Source: Bacteroidota bacterium (lineage in GTDB: Bacteria > Bacteroidota > Ignavibacteria > Tepidaquicellales > Tepidaquicellaceae). Taken from it: 64,000 bases of DNA. The stretch lies in assembly GCA_018266875.1 (NCBI GenBank), contig JAFDZR010000003.1:1-64000 (forward strand), written 5' to 3'. How positions within the stretch are numbered: position 1 is the first letter of the stretch; the number at the start of each line of letters is the position of its first letter. Below, in pieces: positions 43,986 through 53,050 of this stretch. Both the position numbers and the translations under genes were made by a program. The notes below the pieces were generated by a model. It saw only the letters and a program-made list of their open reading frames with translations, had not been told where the DNA came from and ran no database searches.

Positions 43986-44609
43986 ATGAAAATCAAAGTA
44001 TTCATCTCCTTCAGCATTTTGTTGTTTTGTGTCTTTATCTTTTCTCAATGCTCTGAAACAGGAAAAGAAAAAGTGGAAACCAAAAAGTCAGACTTCGGCG
44101 GATTTGAAAGTCAGGTCAAATGGGGTGAACATCTTGTAACTATCGGCGGCTGCAATGACTGTCATACTCCAAAAAAGATGACTCCTCAGGGACCAGTTCC
44201 TGATGAATCCTTATTGCTGTCAGGACATTCGGCTCAGATGCCTAAGATCGAAATAGACCGGAAAGAAATTGAAAGTAAAGGTTTGGCAGTGACTCAGGAT
44301 CTTACCGAATGGATAGGCCCTTGGGGTGTTTCCTATTCTGCGAACCTAACTCCCGATGAAACAGGGATCGGCAACTGGCAGGAAAGCAATTTCATTACAG
44401 CAGTTAGGGAAGGGAAATATAAAGGTATGAAAAATGCAAGAACACTTTTGCCTCCGATGCCATGGGAAATGTTTAAAAGCATGTCTGATGATGAAATAAA
44501 GGCGATCTTTGCTTATTTAAAATCAATTAAACCGGTAAAAAATCTGGTGCCGGCTGTGCTTCCTCCTGTATCGGCTAATCAGACTCCGGCAGAAACGGAC
44601 AAGAAATAA
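43986..44609 (+). CDS. Monohaem cytochrome c lipoprotein
   Basis: A 207-residue protein. The signal peptide ends in IFSQC (lipobox), so it is probably membrane-anchored. One haem-binding motif is present, CNDCH at residue 58-62. A Met-rich end (LPPMPWEMFKSMSDDEIKAIFAYL) is expected to give the second axial ligand. It resembles the class I cytochromes of the multihaem/monohaem dehydrogenase subunit type. Electron partner unknown. Maturation would need the Ccm system, part of which is at 30.8-33.0 kb. A strong terminator follows. Confidence 0.85.
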   Translation: MKIKVFISFSILLFCVFIFSQCSETGKEKVETKKSDFGGFESQVKWGEHLVTIGGCNDCHTPKKMTPQGPVPDESLLLSGHSAQMPKIEIDRKEIESKGLAVTQDLTEWIGPWGVSYSANLTPDETGIGNWQESNFITAVREGKYKGMKNARTLLPPMPWEMFKSMSDDEIKAIFAYLKSIKPVKNLVPAVLPPVSANQTPAETDKK

Positions 44610-44663
44610 ATTCGTTTCTTAAAAACCTTTTTTCTGAATAATTAACAGCAGAGTTAATAATAA

Positions 44664-44700
44664 AAAACCATACCGGAATATACGGTATGGTTTTAATTTT
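44664..44700 (+). terminator. Intrinsic terminator after the cytochrome c gene
   Basis: AAAACCATACCG (44664-44675) pairs over 12 bp with CGGTATGGTTTT (44683-44694), followed by AATTTT. It can work in both directions. Confidence 0.88.
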
Positions 44701-44808
44701 AAAGAAGCCGTAAATCGAAAATAAATTCAATTAAAAGATTTTCCGGATATCAGAATTCAAAGTTATGTTTTTACTGACTGCTTAAAGGCAATTATATATA
44801 TTTATTTA

Positions 44809-44840
44809 ACCACGGAGAACAAGAGTTTATTAAACACGAA
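44809..44840. repeat. Degraded ACCAC..AGACAC repeat
   Basis: ACCACGGAGAACAAGAG followed by a related AAACACG stretch. It matches the opening of the ACCACTGAGACACAAAG element at 59371 but decays after about 15 bp. Located between the cytochrome c gene and the next minus-strand gene. Confidence 0.4.
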
Positions 44841-44863
44841 TATGAAATTTAAGCAGTGAATAA

Positions 44864-45160
44864 TTATTCTATAACCCTGAAAATATCTCGGTGTCCGGAT
44901 TCAACAAGCGGAACAAATTTCTTATACCACTTTTTCCATTCTTCATTTGAAAATACTTTTTTGAGTTCGTTTTCAAAATCCGCAAGACTTTCAGATTCAT
45001 TTTCCAGAATCAGAGTATATGAAGGACCTGTAACATCAGCAAGTACTCTTCCGAATCTTAAGCCCTGATCAGAAGCGATCTTTTTACCTTCCCTGATAAG
45101 CTCGGCGGCTTCCGCGGCTTTTCCAAACTTGAGTTTGAAAACATTTCTGGTAATAATCAT
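44864..45160 (-). CDS. Small conserved-looking cytoplasmic protein, unknown
   Basis: From ATG 45160 the protein has 98 residues: MIITRNVFKLKFGKAAEAA, then a helix and strand, LADVTGPSYTLILENESESLADFENEL, and a Trp/Lys-rich end. The pattern looks like a dimeric alpha-beta barrel (ferredoxin-like fold) domain of the antibiotic monooxygenase/NIPSNAP type. The start is set by a near-perfect AAAGGAGG Shine-Dalgarno 6 nt upstream of the ATG; the longer frame from a GTG at 45208 would run through it. It lies between the cytochrome c terminator and the terminator of the protease gene, so it is transcribed alone or by read-through. Confidence 0.72.
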   Translation of the reverse strand: MIITRNVFKLKFGKAAEAAELIREGKKIASDQGLRFGRVLADVTGPSYTLILENESESLADFENELKKVFSNEEWKKWYKKFVPLVESGHRDIFRVIE

Positions 45161-45190
45161 TTTAAACCTCCTTTTATATATTTGGTTAAT

Positions 45191-45224
45191 AAAAAATCCT
45201 GTCCGCACAGTGGTCCGGACAGGA
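45191..45224 (-). terminator. Intrinsic terminator of the T9SS protease gene
   Basis: TCCTGTCCG (45197-45205) pairs perfectly with CGGACAGGA (45216-45224). On the minus strand it is followed by six T's (45196 to 45191). It sits between the protease stop and the next minus-strand gene. Confidence 0.85.
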
Positions 45225-45243
45225 GTTTTTTTTAATAATAATT

Positions 45244-47055
45244 TTATTTTACCAATAACATTTTCTTTGTCTGCGCAAAATTTCCTGAGGTCAGAGTATA
45301 AAAATATATACCGCTCGAAAATCTGCTTCCGTCAAACTTAACCGAATAAAATCCGGCATCCTGCTTTTTATTTACTAGGGTTGCAATTTCATTTCCAAGC
45401 ACATCATAAACTTTCAGCTTCACATCGCTTGAAGTTCCTAATTCGTAATTGATAACTGTAGCGGGATTGAAAGGATTAGGGTAATTCTGTGATAAGCTGA
45501 ATCCCTTGGGAACGGTATTTACGCCTGAGACAGGATTTACTCCTGTTAAAGTCCTTCCGAGTTTCAGAGCTTCCCAGCAGTTAATAAGTCCCCAGCCTCT
45601 TAATCTGTTTGGTGTAGCCGAGCTGTCAGCAGTCTGTCTTAATACCTGAAGAACCTGCATCGGTGTAAGACTGTAATTTGCTGAAAGTATTACTGCGCAT
45701 ACTCCTGCAGTCATCGGACATGAAAAAGATGTTCCGCTTCCTGAAGTATAACCGGTATTTCCCGCACCCGGGGAAGCTACAACGTTTCCGCTTCCGAGAG
45801 CGCAGAGATCAGGTTTGATCCTTCCGTCAGTTGTCAGTCCTACAGAAGAGAAAGAAGATCTGTTTCTGTTTGAATTAACGGAACCAACAGTAATAACACT
45901 GTCTCCGTCAGCCGGAGCGATAAGAGTATTGTGAGAAGCATTGTAACCTTCATTTCCGGCGGAGTTGCAGACAATAATTCCTTTGTTGACCGCGAGATCC
46001 GCTCCGATAGTAATTACGCAGCTGTCTCCGTTCATCCAGGTCCAGTCATAGGAATGACTTGAACCGGGATCCATATCAAGATATCCTACAGAGCTTGTTA
46101 TAACATCAGCTCCGAGACTGTCCACCCATTCCGCAGCAGCAATCCAGTTATCTTCCTCGACCGGAGTTTCACTGTCAGTATTTTCAGTTTTGGCAAGAAT
46201 GAAACTTGATCTGAATGCGGGGGAAATAAGACTTCCCGGTTTGTAACCGCCGACAAGAGAGAGTGTTTCAGTTCCGTGAGATCCTTCTCCCATCTGTCCG
46301 TTCTCATTTCCGACAATTGTATCATGATTCACAAAATCATATGATCTGAAACCTCTTGCTCTGAGTGAATCAAAACAGGGATGCTGAAGATTGTCAAAGC
46401 CGGCGTCAAAGGATGCAACAATAACTCCCTGCCCGTAATAACCGCTGTCATGTGCTGTCGGAGCGTTTATGAGTTCCATTTGATTTATAGAATTTCCGTA
46501 ATTGAGAACATACGGCGCATCGTTTTCAATTGAACTGTTTTGTTCTATATTTTCCTGAACATTATTTTTAAACTCAATGTCGTCATTATCTTTTCTGAAC
46601 GTTCTGACCAGATCTATTCTGCTCACATAATCCTTAGAAGCGAGCTCTTCGATCTGATTTCTGTCCGCATAACAGGAAATACTGTTAAACCATTTTGATC
46701 TGTTCTTTATCTTCAAACCTGACTGAGTAATGCCGGTGACGTAAGATTCATTCAAAGGAATGTCTGTATAATCAACAAGAGCGTCAGCGGGTTTGACTTT
46801 CATTCTTCTCTGAATGGCTCTTTCCGTCAGATATCTCTGAGGATTATCAAGAAGATCAGATACGTTGCTACCTTTGTCCCTGAAAGTAACCCATACAAGA
46901 AAATTCTGATTACCGGAAAACGAACTGAGCTGCGAATTCAGTACCTTGCCTAATTTAAAATTATAGGTGAAATTATTACTGCCTGTAATGATTAAAAAAG
47001 TAACTGCTATTAAAGGGATAATAAAAAAATTACGGTGTGATGAGGATTTTTCCAT
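45244..47055 (-). CDS. Secreted subtilisin-like protease with T9SS sorting domain
   Basis: A 603-residue S8 peptidase. A signal peptide and a pro-region (to about residue 190) precede the catalytic domain, with Asp217 (VIVASFDAGFD), His260 (GEGSHGTETL) and Ser443 (SGSGTSFSCPM). The last 80 residues are a type A T9SS sorting domain (NYPNPFNPATVINYEL, then KKMLLVK at the very end). The protein should be exported by Sec, cross the outer membrane by T9SS and stay on the surface or be released. It is a close paralogue of the next gene, with identical residue numbering of the triad. Confidence 0.93.
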   Translation of the reverse strand: MEKSSSHRNFFIIPLIAVTFLIITGSNNFTYNFKLGKVLNSQLSSFSGNQNFLVWVTFRDKGSNVSDLLDNPQRYLTERAIQRRMKVKPADALVDYTDIPLNESYVTGITQSGLKIKNRSKWFNSISCYADRNQIEELASKDYVSRIDLVRTFRKDNDDIEFKNNVQENIEQNSSIENDAPYVLNYGNSINQMELINAPTAHDSGYYGQGVIVASFDAGFDNLQHPCFDSLRARGFRSYDFVNHDTIVGNENGQMGEGSHGTETLSLVGGYKPGSLISPAFRSSFILAKTENTDSETPVEEDNWIAAAEWVDSLGADVITSSVGYLDMDPGSSHSYDWTWMNGDSCVITIGADLAVNKGIIVCNSAGNEGYNASHNTLIAPADGDSVITVGSVNSNRNRSSFSSVGLTTDGRIKPDLCALGSGNVVASPGAGNTGYTSGSGTSFSCPMTAGVCAVILSANYSLTPMQVLQVLRQTADSSATPNRLRGWGLINCWEALKLGRTLTGVNPVSGVNTVPKGFSLSQNYPNPFNPATVINYELGTSSDVKLKVYDVLGNEIATLVNKKQDAGFYSVKFDGSRFSSGIYFYTLTSGNFAQTKKMLLVK

Positions 47056-47191
47056 TTGGAATTGGTTGTTAAATTTTAACTAAAATTATGTAATTTATTT
47101 TTAATAATCTAAATACATTTAAATCTGACAACTGTAAAAAAGCCATTAAAGTCCCTAAATTGTTTGTTTTGAATAATATTTTGATGTAATA

Positions 47192-47229
47192 AAAAAACCT
47201 TTTCTCCGGTAAGAAAGAAAAGGTTTTTT
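47192..47229 (-). terminator. Intrinsic terminator of the dockerin protease gene
   Basis: AAAAAACCTTTTCT (47192-47205) pairs over 14 bp with AGAAAAGGTTTTTT (47216-47229). The flanking A/T runs allow it to act in both directions; for the minus strand it follows the protease stop by 25 nt. Confidence 0.85.
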
Positions 47230-47253
47230 AAAATAATATCCGGTTTCCGGAAT

Positions 47254-49302
47254 TTACGGTGTAGCTGCTGTTACGAAATTTGCCGCATTGTTATCAGCAT
47301 AAAGGAGATCGGCAATATCTGTTATTCCGTCACCGTTTATGTCAGTCATGTTGTAACCGATCAGGAAATTTCCTGCATCATTATCAATTAATGCAAGATC
47401 AGCAATATCAATGGATTTGTCGCGGTTAACATCTCCGGAATAGAAAACCCATTTCGTACCTTTCAATATCATATTATCACCGTAAGCCATCACAGGCAAT
47501 AATGTAAAATCATAATTCATCTGATCAAGAATAAAAGCATTTGTGTTTTTACTCCAGGTCTCAAGACCGTTCCGGTGCAGGACCTGCAGATAATAATTTA
47601 CACCATTGGAAACGTTATTGTAACTGATTGCTGCCATTCCTGAAGTATTCAAAAAGCCTTTCCCCTGTTCAACTAAATTATACGGCGAAGATGCGTTTCT
47701 GATATTTACAGTTAAAGTATCAGGTGTCATAATATTCGAGTTTGCATCATAAAAACCTTCTATCATGGCTGTAATATTAAGTTGTTTCGGAACAGCTGCC
47801 AATGCCAGCTTGATAGCTTCCCATGTATTGATAACGCCGTATCCGTAAAACCTGTCTGGACTGCCGCTGTTGTCTGAAGTCTGATAAAGAATTGCTCTTA
47901 CTTCCATCGGAGTAAGATTCGGATTTGCAGAAAGTATCATTGCGCATGCTCCGGCTGTCATCGGACAAGAGAACGATGTTCCGCTTCCGCTTGAATATCC
48001 TGTATTTCCCGGACCTGTTCCGGCGATTTTATTATTGCTTCCCATTGCCATTACATCCGGTTTAATTCTTCCGTCTGTAGTCAGTCCGACTGAAGAAAAT
48101 GAAGATCTGTTTAAACTTGAGGTTACTGATCCGACCGAGATCACGCTGTCACCGTCTGTCGGCGCGATAAGAGTATTGTGAGATGCATTTGAACCTTCAT
48201 TGCCGGCGGAATTGCAGATAAGCATTCCTTTGTCAACAGCAAGATCAGCTCCGATAGTGATCACGCAGCTGTCACCGTTCATCCATGTCCAGTCATAGGA
48301 ATAGGGAGAACCGTTATCCATTGTCAGATATCCGAGCGAACTTGTTATAATTTCAGCGCCGAGACTGTCAGCCCACTCAGCAGCCGCAAGCCAGTTGTCC
48401 TCTTCAACAGGTGTTTCGCTGTCGGTGTTTTCGGTTTTAGCAATTATATACAAAGACCTGAATGCGGGGGAAATCATGCTTCCCGGCGCATAAGCTCCGA
48501 CTAGAGAAAGAGTCATGGTTCCGTGCCATCCTGCTCCCATCTGACCGCTCTGATCAGCTACTATAGTGTCATGATTGACGAAGTCATATGTTCTTATTCC
48601 TCTTGCCCGCAGCGAGTCAAAACACGGATGTCCGAGATTATCAACGCCTGCGTCCAGAAGAGCGATCATTATTCCCTGTCCGTAATATCCGCTGTCATGT
48701 CCGGTCGGCGCATTGATCACGTTCATCTGAGTGAGAGACGTACCGTAATTCAGGGAGTACTGAACATTGTACTGATTATTGTTCCCGTCAATTTCCGTGA
48801 TCTCACCCGGCGGAGAAAATTCTATATCATCAGCTCTTTTTCTGAACTTCATGACAAGCTCTACCTTACTGACAAAATCCTTATCAACTGCAGATTCAAT
48901 CTGTCTTTTGTCAGCATAGCATGAGATCCTGTTGAACCATCTTGATTTATTTTTAACGGAAATGCCGTTGTCCTTAAGTTCATTTATGTAATTCTGATCT
49001 ACAGGCAGATCTGAAAAGTCAATCAGATCACCTGCCGATTTAACTTTCTTTCTTCTTTCAAGCGATCTCTGTGTTACGACTTTTTCCGGCGCGGAAAGAA
49101 GCTGACTGCTGCTGACGCCTTTGTCCTTAAAGGATATCCAAACAAGCGCCTGCTCATTTTCCTGCATATCATTTATATGCAGGGATAGATTCCTGCCGAT
49201 CTTGTAATTGTTTGTGAAATTATTACTGCCGGTCAGAGAGATAAACGCGAATACTGAAACTGCAAAAATCACAGAATTGAAAAATTTGAATTCTTTTCTC
49301 AT
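47254..49302 (-). CDS. Secreted subtilisin-like protease with dockerin-like end
   Basis: A 682-residue S8 peptidase and paralogue of the gene at 45244. The catalytic residues fall at the same positions: Asp217 (IMIALLDAGVD), His260 (GAGWHGTMTL) and Ser443 (SGSGTSFSCPM). After a beta-rich linker domain (about 500-610), the protein ends in two calcium-binding dockerin type I repeats, GDVNRDKSIDIADLALID and TDINGDGITDIADLLYAD. No T9SS C-terminal domain is present. A Sec signal peptide opens it. The pair is probably an old tandem duplication. Confidence 0.92.
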   Translation of the reverse strand: MRKEFKFFNSVIFAVSVFAFISLTGSNNFTNNYKIGRNLSLHINDMQENEQALVWISFKDKGVSSSQLLSAPEKVVTQRSLERRKKVKSAGDLIDFSDLPVDQNYINELKDNGISVKNKSRWFNRISCYADKRQIESAVDKDFVSKVELVMKFRKRADDIEFSPPGEITEIDGNNNQYNVQYSLNYGTSLTQMNVINAPTGHDSGYYGQGIMIALLDAGVDNLGHPCFDSLRARGIRTYDFVNHDTIVADQSGQMGAGWHGTMTLSLVGAYAPGSMISPAFRSLYIIAKTENTDSETPVEEDNWLAAAEWADSLGAEIITSSLGYLTMDNGSPYSYDWTWMNGDSCVITIGADLAVDKGMLICNSAGNEGSNASHNTLIAPTDGDSVISVGSVTSSLNRSSFSSVGLTTDGRIKPDVMAMGSNNKIAGTGPGNTGYSSGSGTSFSCPMTAGACAMILSANPNLTPMEVRAILYQTSDNSGSPDRFYGYGVINTWEAIKLALAAVPKQLNITAMIEGFYDANSNIMTPDTLTVNIRNASSPYNLVEQGKGFLNTSGMAAISYNNVSNGVNYYLQVLHRNGLETWSKNTNAFILDQMNYDFTLLPVMAYGDNMILKGTKWVFYSGDVNRDKSIDIADLALIDNDAGNFLIGYNMTDINGDGITDIADLLYADNNAANFVTAATP

Positions 49303-49425
49303 AGTAGAATAAGTTTAATTAAATTGATAAAATATGAGAATCGAATTTGGGGGGTATAAAACTACGATTCAATTTTAACTTAAAAGATTTTCGATAAAGT
49401 TACAATTTTATTTTTCATCATAATA

Positions 49426-49818
49426 TTATTTTTTTCCAAGACAGCTCATATCCACTTCATTCCAGTGAGTATATATCTTGCCGTCTTTTATATAATAAAT
49501 ATCTATTCCTTTCATTTCAACCGGTTTTCCGGTTGGTTCTATGAAAAGGAATTTGTTTTTAAAGACAGCGTTCATTTTCCATCTGACTGAAATCTTTTCA
49601 CCTTCGGAGATCATATCTTCTATCTGATAAACGGCATCGGGAAACGAATTAATTATCAATATCAGCCTTTGTTCAATTCCAATAATTCCCTGTACCTGTC
49701 CGGGAAGAGAATCCTGTTCATGATAATCCTCTGAAATAATTTCCGTTATTGCCGCAGAATTATTTCTGTTGAGTACATCTCTGAAAAGTCTTCTGATGAT
49801 ATCTTTATTCGATGCCAT
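49426..49818 (-). CDS. SnoaL-like ester cyclase-family protein
   Basis: A 130-residue protein with the SnoaL/NTF2-like fold: a helical N-terminus (NKDIIRRLFRDVLNRNN), then ISEDYHEQDSLPGQVQG and IINSFPDAVYQIEDMISEGEKISVRWKM, ending in YIKDGKIYTHWNEVD. It lacks a fused partner and its substrate is unknown. It lies 53 bp after nosY on the same strand, so it may be the last gene of the nos transcript. Confidence 0.82.
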   Translation of the reverse strand: MASNKDIIRRLFRDVLNRNNSAAITEIISEDYHEQDSLPGQVQGIIGIEQRLILIINSFPDAVYQIEDMISEGEKISVRWKMNAVFKNKFLFIEPTGKPVEMKGIDIYYIKDGKIYTHWNEVDMSCLGKK

Positions 49819-49871
49819 ATCCGGTTATTATTTAAAGCAAAAATATAACAGATACAGACAAAAAATTTTAT

Positions 49872-50642
49872 TCAAAAATTTTTTTTACTGAAAATTTTCA
49901 TTGAGAGGATTCCGGGAATGATCATCCAGCAGATCAGAAGAATGGCTGCAGTAACCATTCCTGCAGTGCTGCCGAAATAATCCCTGAACAATGCGCCGGT
50001 AAATCCCATCAGAGCTGAGATATTGAGCTGAAGCAGTATTAGTATCCTGCTGAGATCAACCGGATTGAGCGAAGTAAAGATCAGTATGAATTTCTCAAGA
50101 GGATAATCGCTGAAAACAAAAAGTATTATAAAAATTATTCCGTCAAATATTACCGACATGAACAGCCAGATCATTACGGAAAGTCCGATTCCCTTTACTT
50201 TGTCATTGTTCATGACGGATGAAAGAAAAGCAAGCGATACAAATATAAAAGTCAGTACAACGCCAGTAATAATAAGCAGAAATACGGGGAATGTAAATCC
50301 GAAGAAAACGAGTGGGATACCTGTCCCGGCTGCAAAAGCAAGTGAAAGTGAAAATGCAATTCCAAGATATTCCGCCGTGAAGACGCTCCTTCTGTCAACC
50401 GGCTGTGTAAGAAGCAGTTCAATAAATTCACCCGAATTGTAAAAATGAATTGTCCCGAATATCAGACTGACAAGAGGTATTATAAACAGAACCAGATTAA
50501 GCATTGTCACAACGGCTTTTGAGGGATCATGTCCGATGTATATCACAGCTGAACTCAGGACAAAGAGAAATATTCCGTAGAAAATAATAAATCTGCTTCT
50601 TACCAGTTCTATGAAGATATATTTAAGAATTTTTATGCTCAT
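49872..50642 (-). CDS. nosY: NosY, permease for copper-site maturation of N2O reductase
   Basis: A 256-residue membrane protein with six helices of the ABC-2 permease type. The opening IELVRSRFIIFYGIFLF and the LLTQPVDRRSVFTAEYLG loop are typical of NosY. It forms the membrane part of the NosFY transporter, which works with NosD in CuZ assembly, probably for sulfur or copper delivery. Start overlaps the nosF end by 20 bp. Confidence 0.9.
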   Translation of the reverse strand: MSIKILKYIFIELVRSRFIIFYGIFLFVLSSAVIYIGHDPSKAVVTMLNLVLFIIPLVSLIFGTIHFYNSGEFIELLLTQPVDRRSVFTAEYLGIAFSLSLAFAAGTGIPLVFFGFTFPVFLLIITGVVLTFIFVSLAFLSSVMNNDKVKGIGLSVMIWLFMSVIFDGIIFIILFVFSDYPLEKFILIFTSLNPVDLSRILILLQLNISALMGFTGALFRDYFGSTAGMVTAAILLICWMIIPGILSMKIFSKKNF

Positions 50643-51351
50643 CTGATCCGATTTTATTCTGAATGATTTTCTTTATGGATTTACCGAGAGTTTCTCCCGA
50701 TCCGTTTATTAGATTTTTAATTCTGTCATTGAACAATATTTTTCCGTCAATAAGATATATCAGTCTGTCCGCCATCTCATTGATCTCTGAAACCAGATGG
50801 GAACAGATTACAACCAGTCTTCCTTCAGATCCTGATTTGATGATCTTGTCTTTAAGTATTTCAGTGGAGACGGGATCAAGACTTGATGTAGGTTCATCAA
50901 GTATAAGAATTTCAGGTTCGAATAAAAAAGCTATGGAAGCTGTAACTCTCTGCTTGTAACCTCCGGAAAGCTGTCCGAAATATTTATTCTCTATTTCCCC
51001 GAGTCCGAAATTTTCAAACAGCTCGTAATCATATTTACTTTTATCGCTTCTAATATCCTTTACTATTTTAAACAACTCCCGCACCTTGAGGTTTTCAGGA
51101 TAGTTGGCAATCTGAGGCATGTAGCCGATAAATTTTCTGTAATCAAACTTATTTTTTATGCTGACGCCATTGACGAAAATGTTTCCGGAATCAGGTATGA
51201 CAAGACCAAGAACTGATTTCAGCAGAGTGGATTTTCCTGATCCGTTGGGACCCATTAATCCGGCTACCTGTCCTTCGCCCAGATCAATGTCTATACTTTT
51301 AAGCACTTCGATTTTTCCGTACTTCTTTACTATTTTTTCAGTTTTTATCAT
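50623..51351 (-). CDS. nosF: NosF, ATPase of the NosFY transporter
   Basis: An ABC ATPase: Walker A LMGPNGSGKST, signature LSGGYKQRV, Walker B ILILDEPTSSLDP. I start at ATG 51351 (MIKTEKIVKKYGK), which is the normal beginning of the fold; the upstream ATG at 51387 lies further inside nosD. The start overlaps the nosD end by 14 bp, indicating tight translational coupling. Drives the NosY permease. Confidence 0.9.
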   Translation of the reverse strand: MIKTEKIVKKYGKIEVLKSIDIDLGEGQVAGLMGPNGSGKSTLLKSVLGLVIPDSGNIFVNGVSIKNKFDYRKFIGYMPQIANYPENLKVRELFKIVKDIRSDKSKYDYELFENFGLGEIENKYFGQLSGGYKQRVTASIAFLFEPEILILDEPTSSLDPVSTEILKDKIIKSGSEGRLVVICSHLVSEINEMADRLIYLIDGKILFNDRIKNLINGSGETLGKSIKKIIQNKIGSDEHKNS

Positions 51352-52591
51352 ACTGGTATTTGTGCATTCTTGGATTTTCATCCGCAAGCGTTTCCGGAAT
51401 GAAAACGGGCATTGCTTTTTCCGTTATATCTATCAGGTCGACAATAAAACTTCTCAGCAGTATAATGCTGTCAGGAATTTTTTCAAGCATCATTGAATAA
51501 AGACTTACCGGTCTGTAGGGAATATCACCTGTGCCGTCTTTGTTAAGATCATATCCGTCGTATTTATCCCAGTAGTTTTCTGAATAGAAATTTTTATTCC
51601 TTGAGCTGTTTGAAGCAATGTCAAAAGTATTTTCAGAAAAATTATTTTTACTGAGTATGTTATCCGAGCAGTTTCCCATGATCTTCAGAGCCCATCCGTT
51701 ACCGCTGAATTCATTTTCAGTGATGATGATCTTATCGCAGCTTTCCATATATATGCCCGTTGTATTTTCACTGATTAGATTTTTATAGATCCTGCTTCTT
51801 GTAATATCTTTCAGAAGCAGTCCGTAAGATGCCGCCCCCCAGTTATGATAAAAATGATTTTCGGTCATTTCAATATAATGAGAATACATAACTGCAACGC
51901 CGGCACCGTTGCTTATGAAAGTATTGTTCCTGTATGCATTGCTGTCGGAATACATAAAATGAAGTCCGTATCTCAGATTATGTTCGCTTAAATTATTTCT
52001 GATAAGCGATGAGATCACAAACTCAAGATAAATACCGTCCCGCTGACCTGAAACTCTGTTATTTTCAATAATAATGTCCCGGCATTTCCATAAATGTATA
52101 CCGTTGCCTGAAGAAGTTTCCGTGACTGCATTTCCAGTGATGGTATTCCCGGAGATAACGCATTCCCGGGAATTCGCGAGATAGATTGAGAAGAATGTAT
52201 TTAAGAGCTGATTATTCAGGACTTTACATTTTGAAGTATTTTCAATTTTTATAGCTGCCAGATCCTTTACATAACTTGCGGACATGTTCTTGATTATCAG
52301 TCCGCTTACAGAGGAGTTTTCCTTTGTCAGAATAAATCCGTTTCCCTGTGAATCTATATCAATCACGGGAAAGGATTCGCCTATAATCTCTACCGACTTT
52401 TCAGCTTTCAGATCATGCTCGCGGTAGTATCCGCTTTTAATGATTATTCTGTCGCCGTCCTGCGAAATATCCAGGGCTTCCTTTATGGTTTTAATGCCGC
52501 ATTCGCTGCAAACTGTAATTTCTTTTCCGAAAAGAAATCCGCATTTAAGAAAAAGAATAAAGACAGCTGATATGATAAAGAGATTTTTCAA
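51338..52591 (-). CDS. nosD: NosD, periplasmic beta-helix maturation factor
   Basis: A 417-residue exported protein. A signal peptide precedes about ten right-handed beta-helix (CASH/NosD) repeats, for example NTITGNAVTETSSGNGIHLWKC and NENEFSGNGWALKIMGNCSD-like units with N-x-I/F-S-x-N patterns. NosD holds partly assembled NosZ and receives material from NosFY. Its start overlaps the nosL end by 4 bp. Confidence 0.92.
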   Translation of the reverse strand: MKNLFIISAVFILFLKCGFLFGKEITVCSECGIKTIKEALDISQDGDRIIIKSGYYREHDLKAEKSVEIIGESFPVIDIDSQGNGFILTKENSSVSGLIIKNMSASYVKDLAAIKIENTSKCKVLNNQLLNTFFSIYLANSRECVISGNTITGNAVTETSSGNGIHLWKCRDIIIENNRVSGQRDGIYLEFVISSLIRNNLSEHNLRYGLHFMYSDSNAYRNNTFISNGAGVAVMYSHYIEMTENHFYHNWGAASYGLLLKDITRSRIYKNLISENTTGIYMESCDKIIITENEFSGNGWALKIMGNCSDNILSKNNFSENTFDIASNSSRNKNFYSENYWDKYDGYDLNKDGTGDIPYRPVSLYSMMLEKIPDSIILLRSFIVDLIDITEKAMPVFIPETLADENPRMHKYQYDKN

Positions 52592-53049
52592 TTTCCGGAA
52601 TGCTTGTTTTCAAAATTATTAAAAAGCGTCTCCCAGTCATAAATTTCCCCGCTGTTTTTACTTACATATTCAGCCGCTTCTGATTGCTTTCCATAAGAAG
52701 CGAGATTTCCGCTCATCGGACTTTTTACTGATTCGCTTTTCACAAAATAAGCTTTTTCGGTTTTAATGAGTTCTCCGGGATTCGAAAAATCAATTGTATA
52801 AAAATCCGCGCCTTCGGATTTGTCGGGATCTGAACCGTTTTCTTTCTCATAATCCAGCATGCATTCGATCGAATCAAATTTATATGTCTTTCCTTTTTTC
52901 GTGATTATCTCTGCTCCGAATTTCCTGTCCATTATAGTCATCTTACAGTGTTCACAGATGTCTTTACCGAAATTTATCGGAACGATCTCTCTGCTGCAGG
53001 AAAAGAAAATAAAACAGATAAAGGGAATTGTGCATAGTAATTTTTTCAT
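52588..53049 (-). CDS. nosL: NosL, copper-delivery lipoprotein
   Basis: From ATG 53049, one base after the upstream stop, the signal peptide reads MKKLLCTIPFICFIFFSC, ending in a lipobox. The copper site of NosL is in GKDICEHCKMTIMDRKFGAE (Cys-x2-Cys, Met). NosL passes Cu(I) to NosD/NosZ for CuZ assembly. The frame is open to ATG 53091, but that adds a polar leader inside the upstream gene. Confidence 0.92.
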   Translation of the reverse strand: MKKLLCTIPFICFIFFSCSREIVPINFGKDICEHCKMTIMDRKFGAEIITKKGKTYKFDSIECMLDYEKENGSDPDKSEGADFYTIDFSNPGELIKTEKAYFVKSESVKSPMSGNLASYGKQSEAAEYVSKNSGEIYDWETLFNNFENKHSGN

Positions 53050-53050
53050 T

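Noticed and set aside
47254-49302. T9SS sorting domain on the second protease
   Set aside because: The C-terminus has dockerin-type repeats and ends NFVTAATP, without the conserved NYPNPF or final KKMLLVK pattern.
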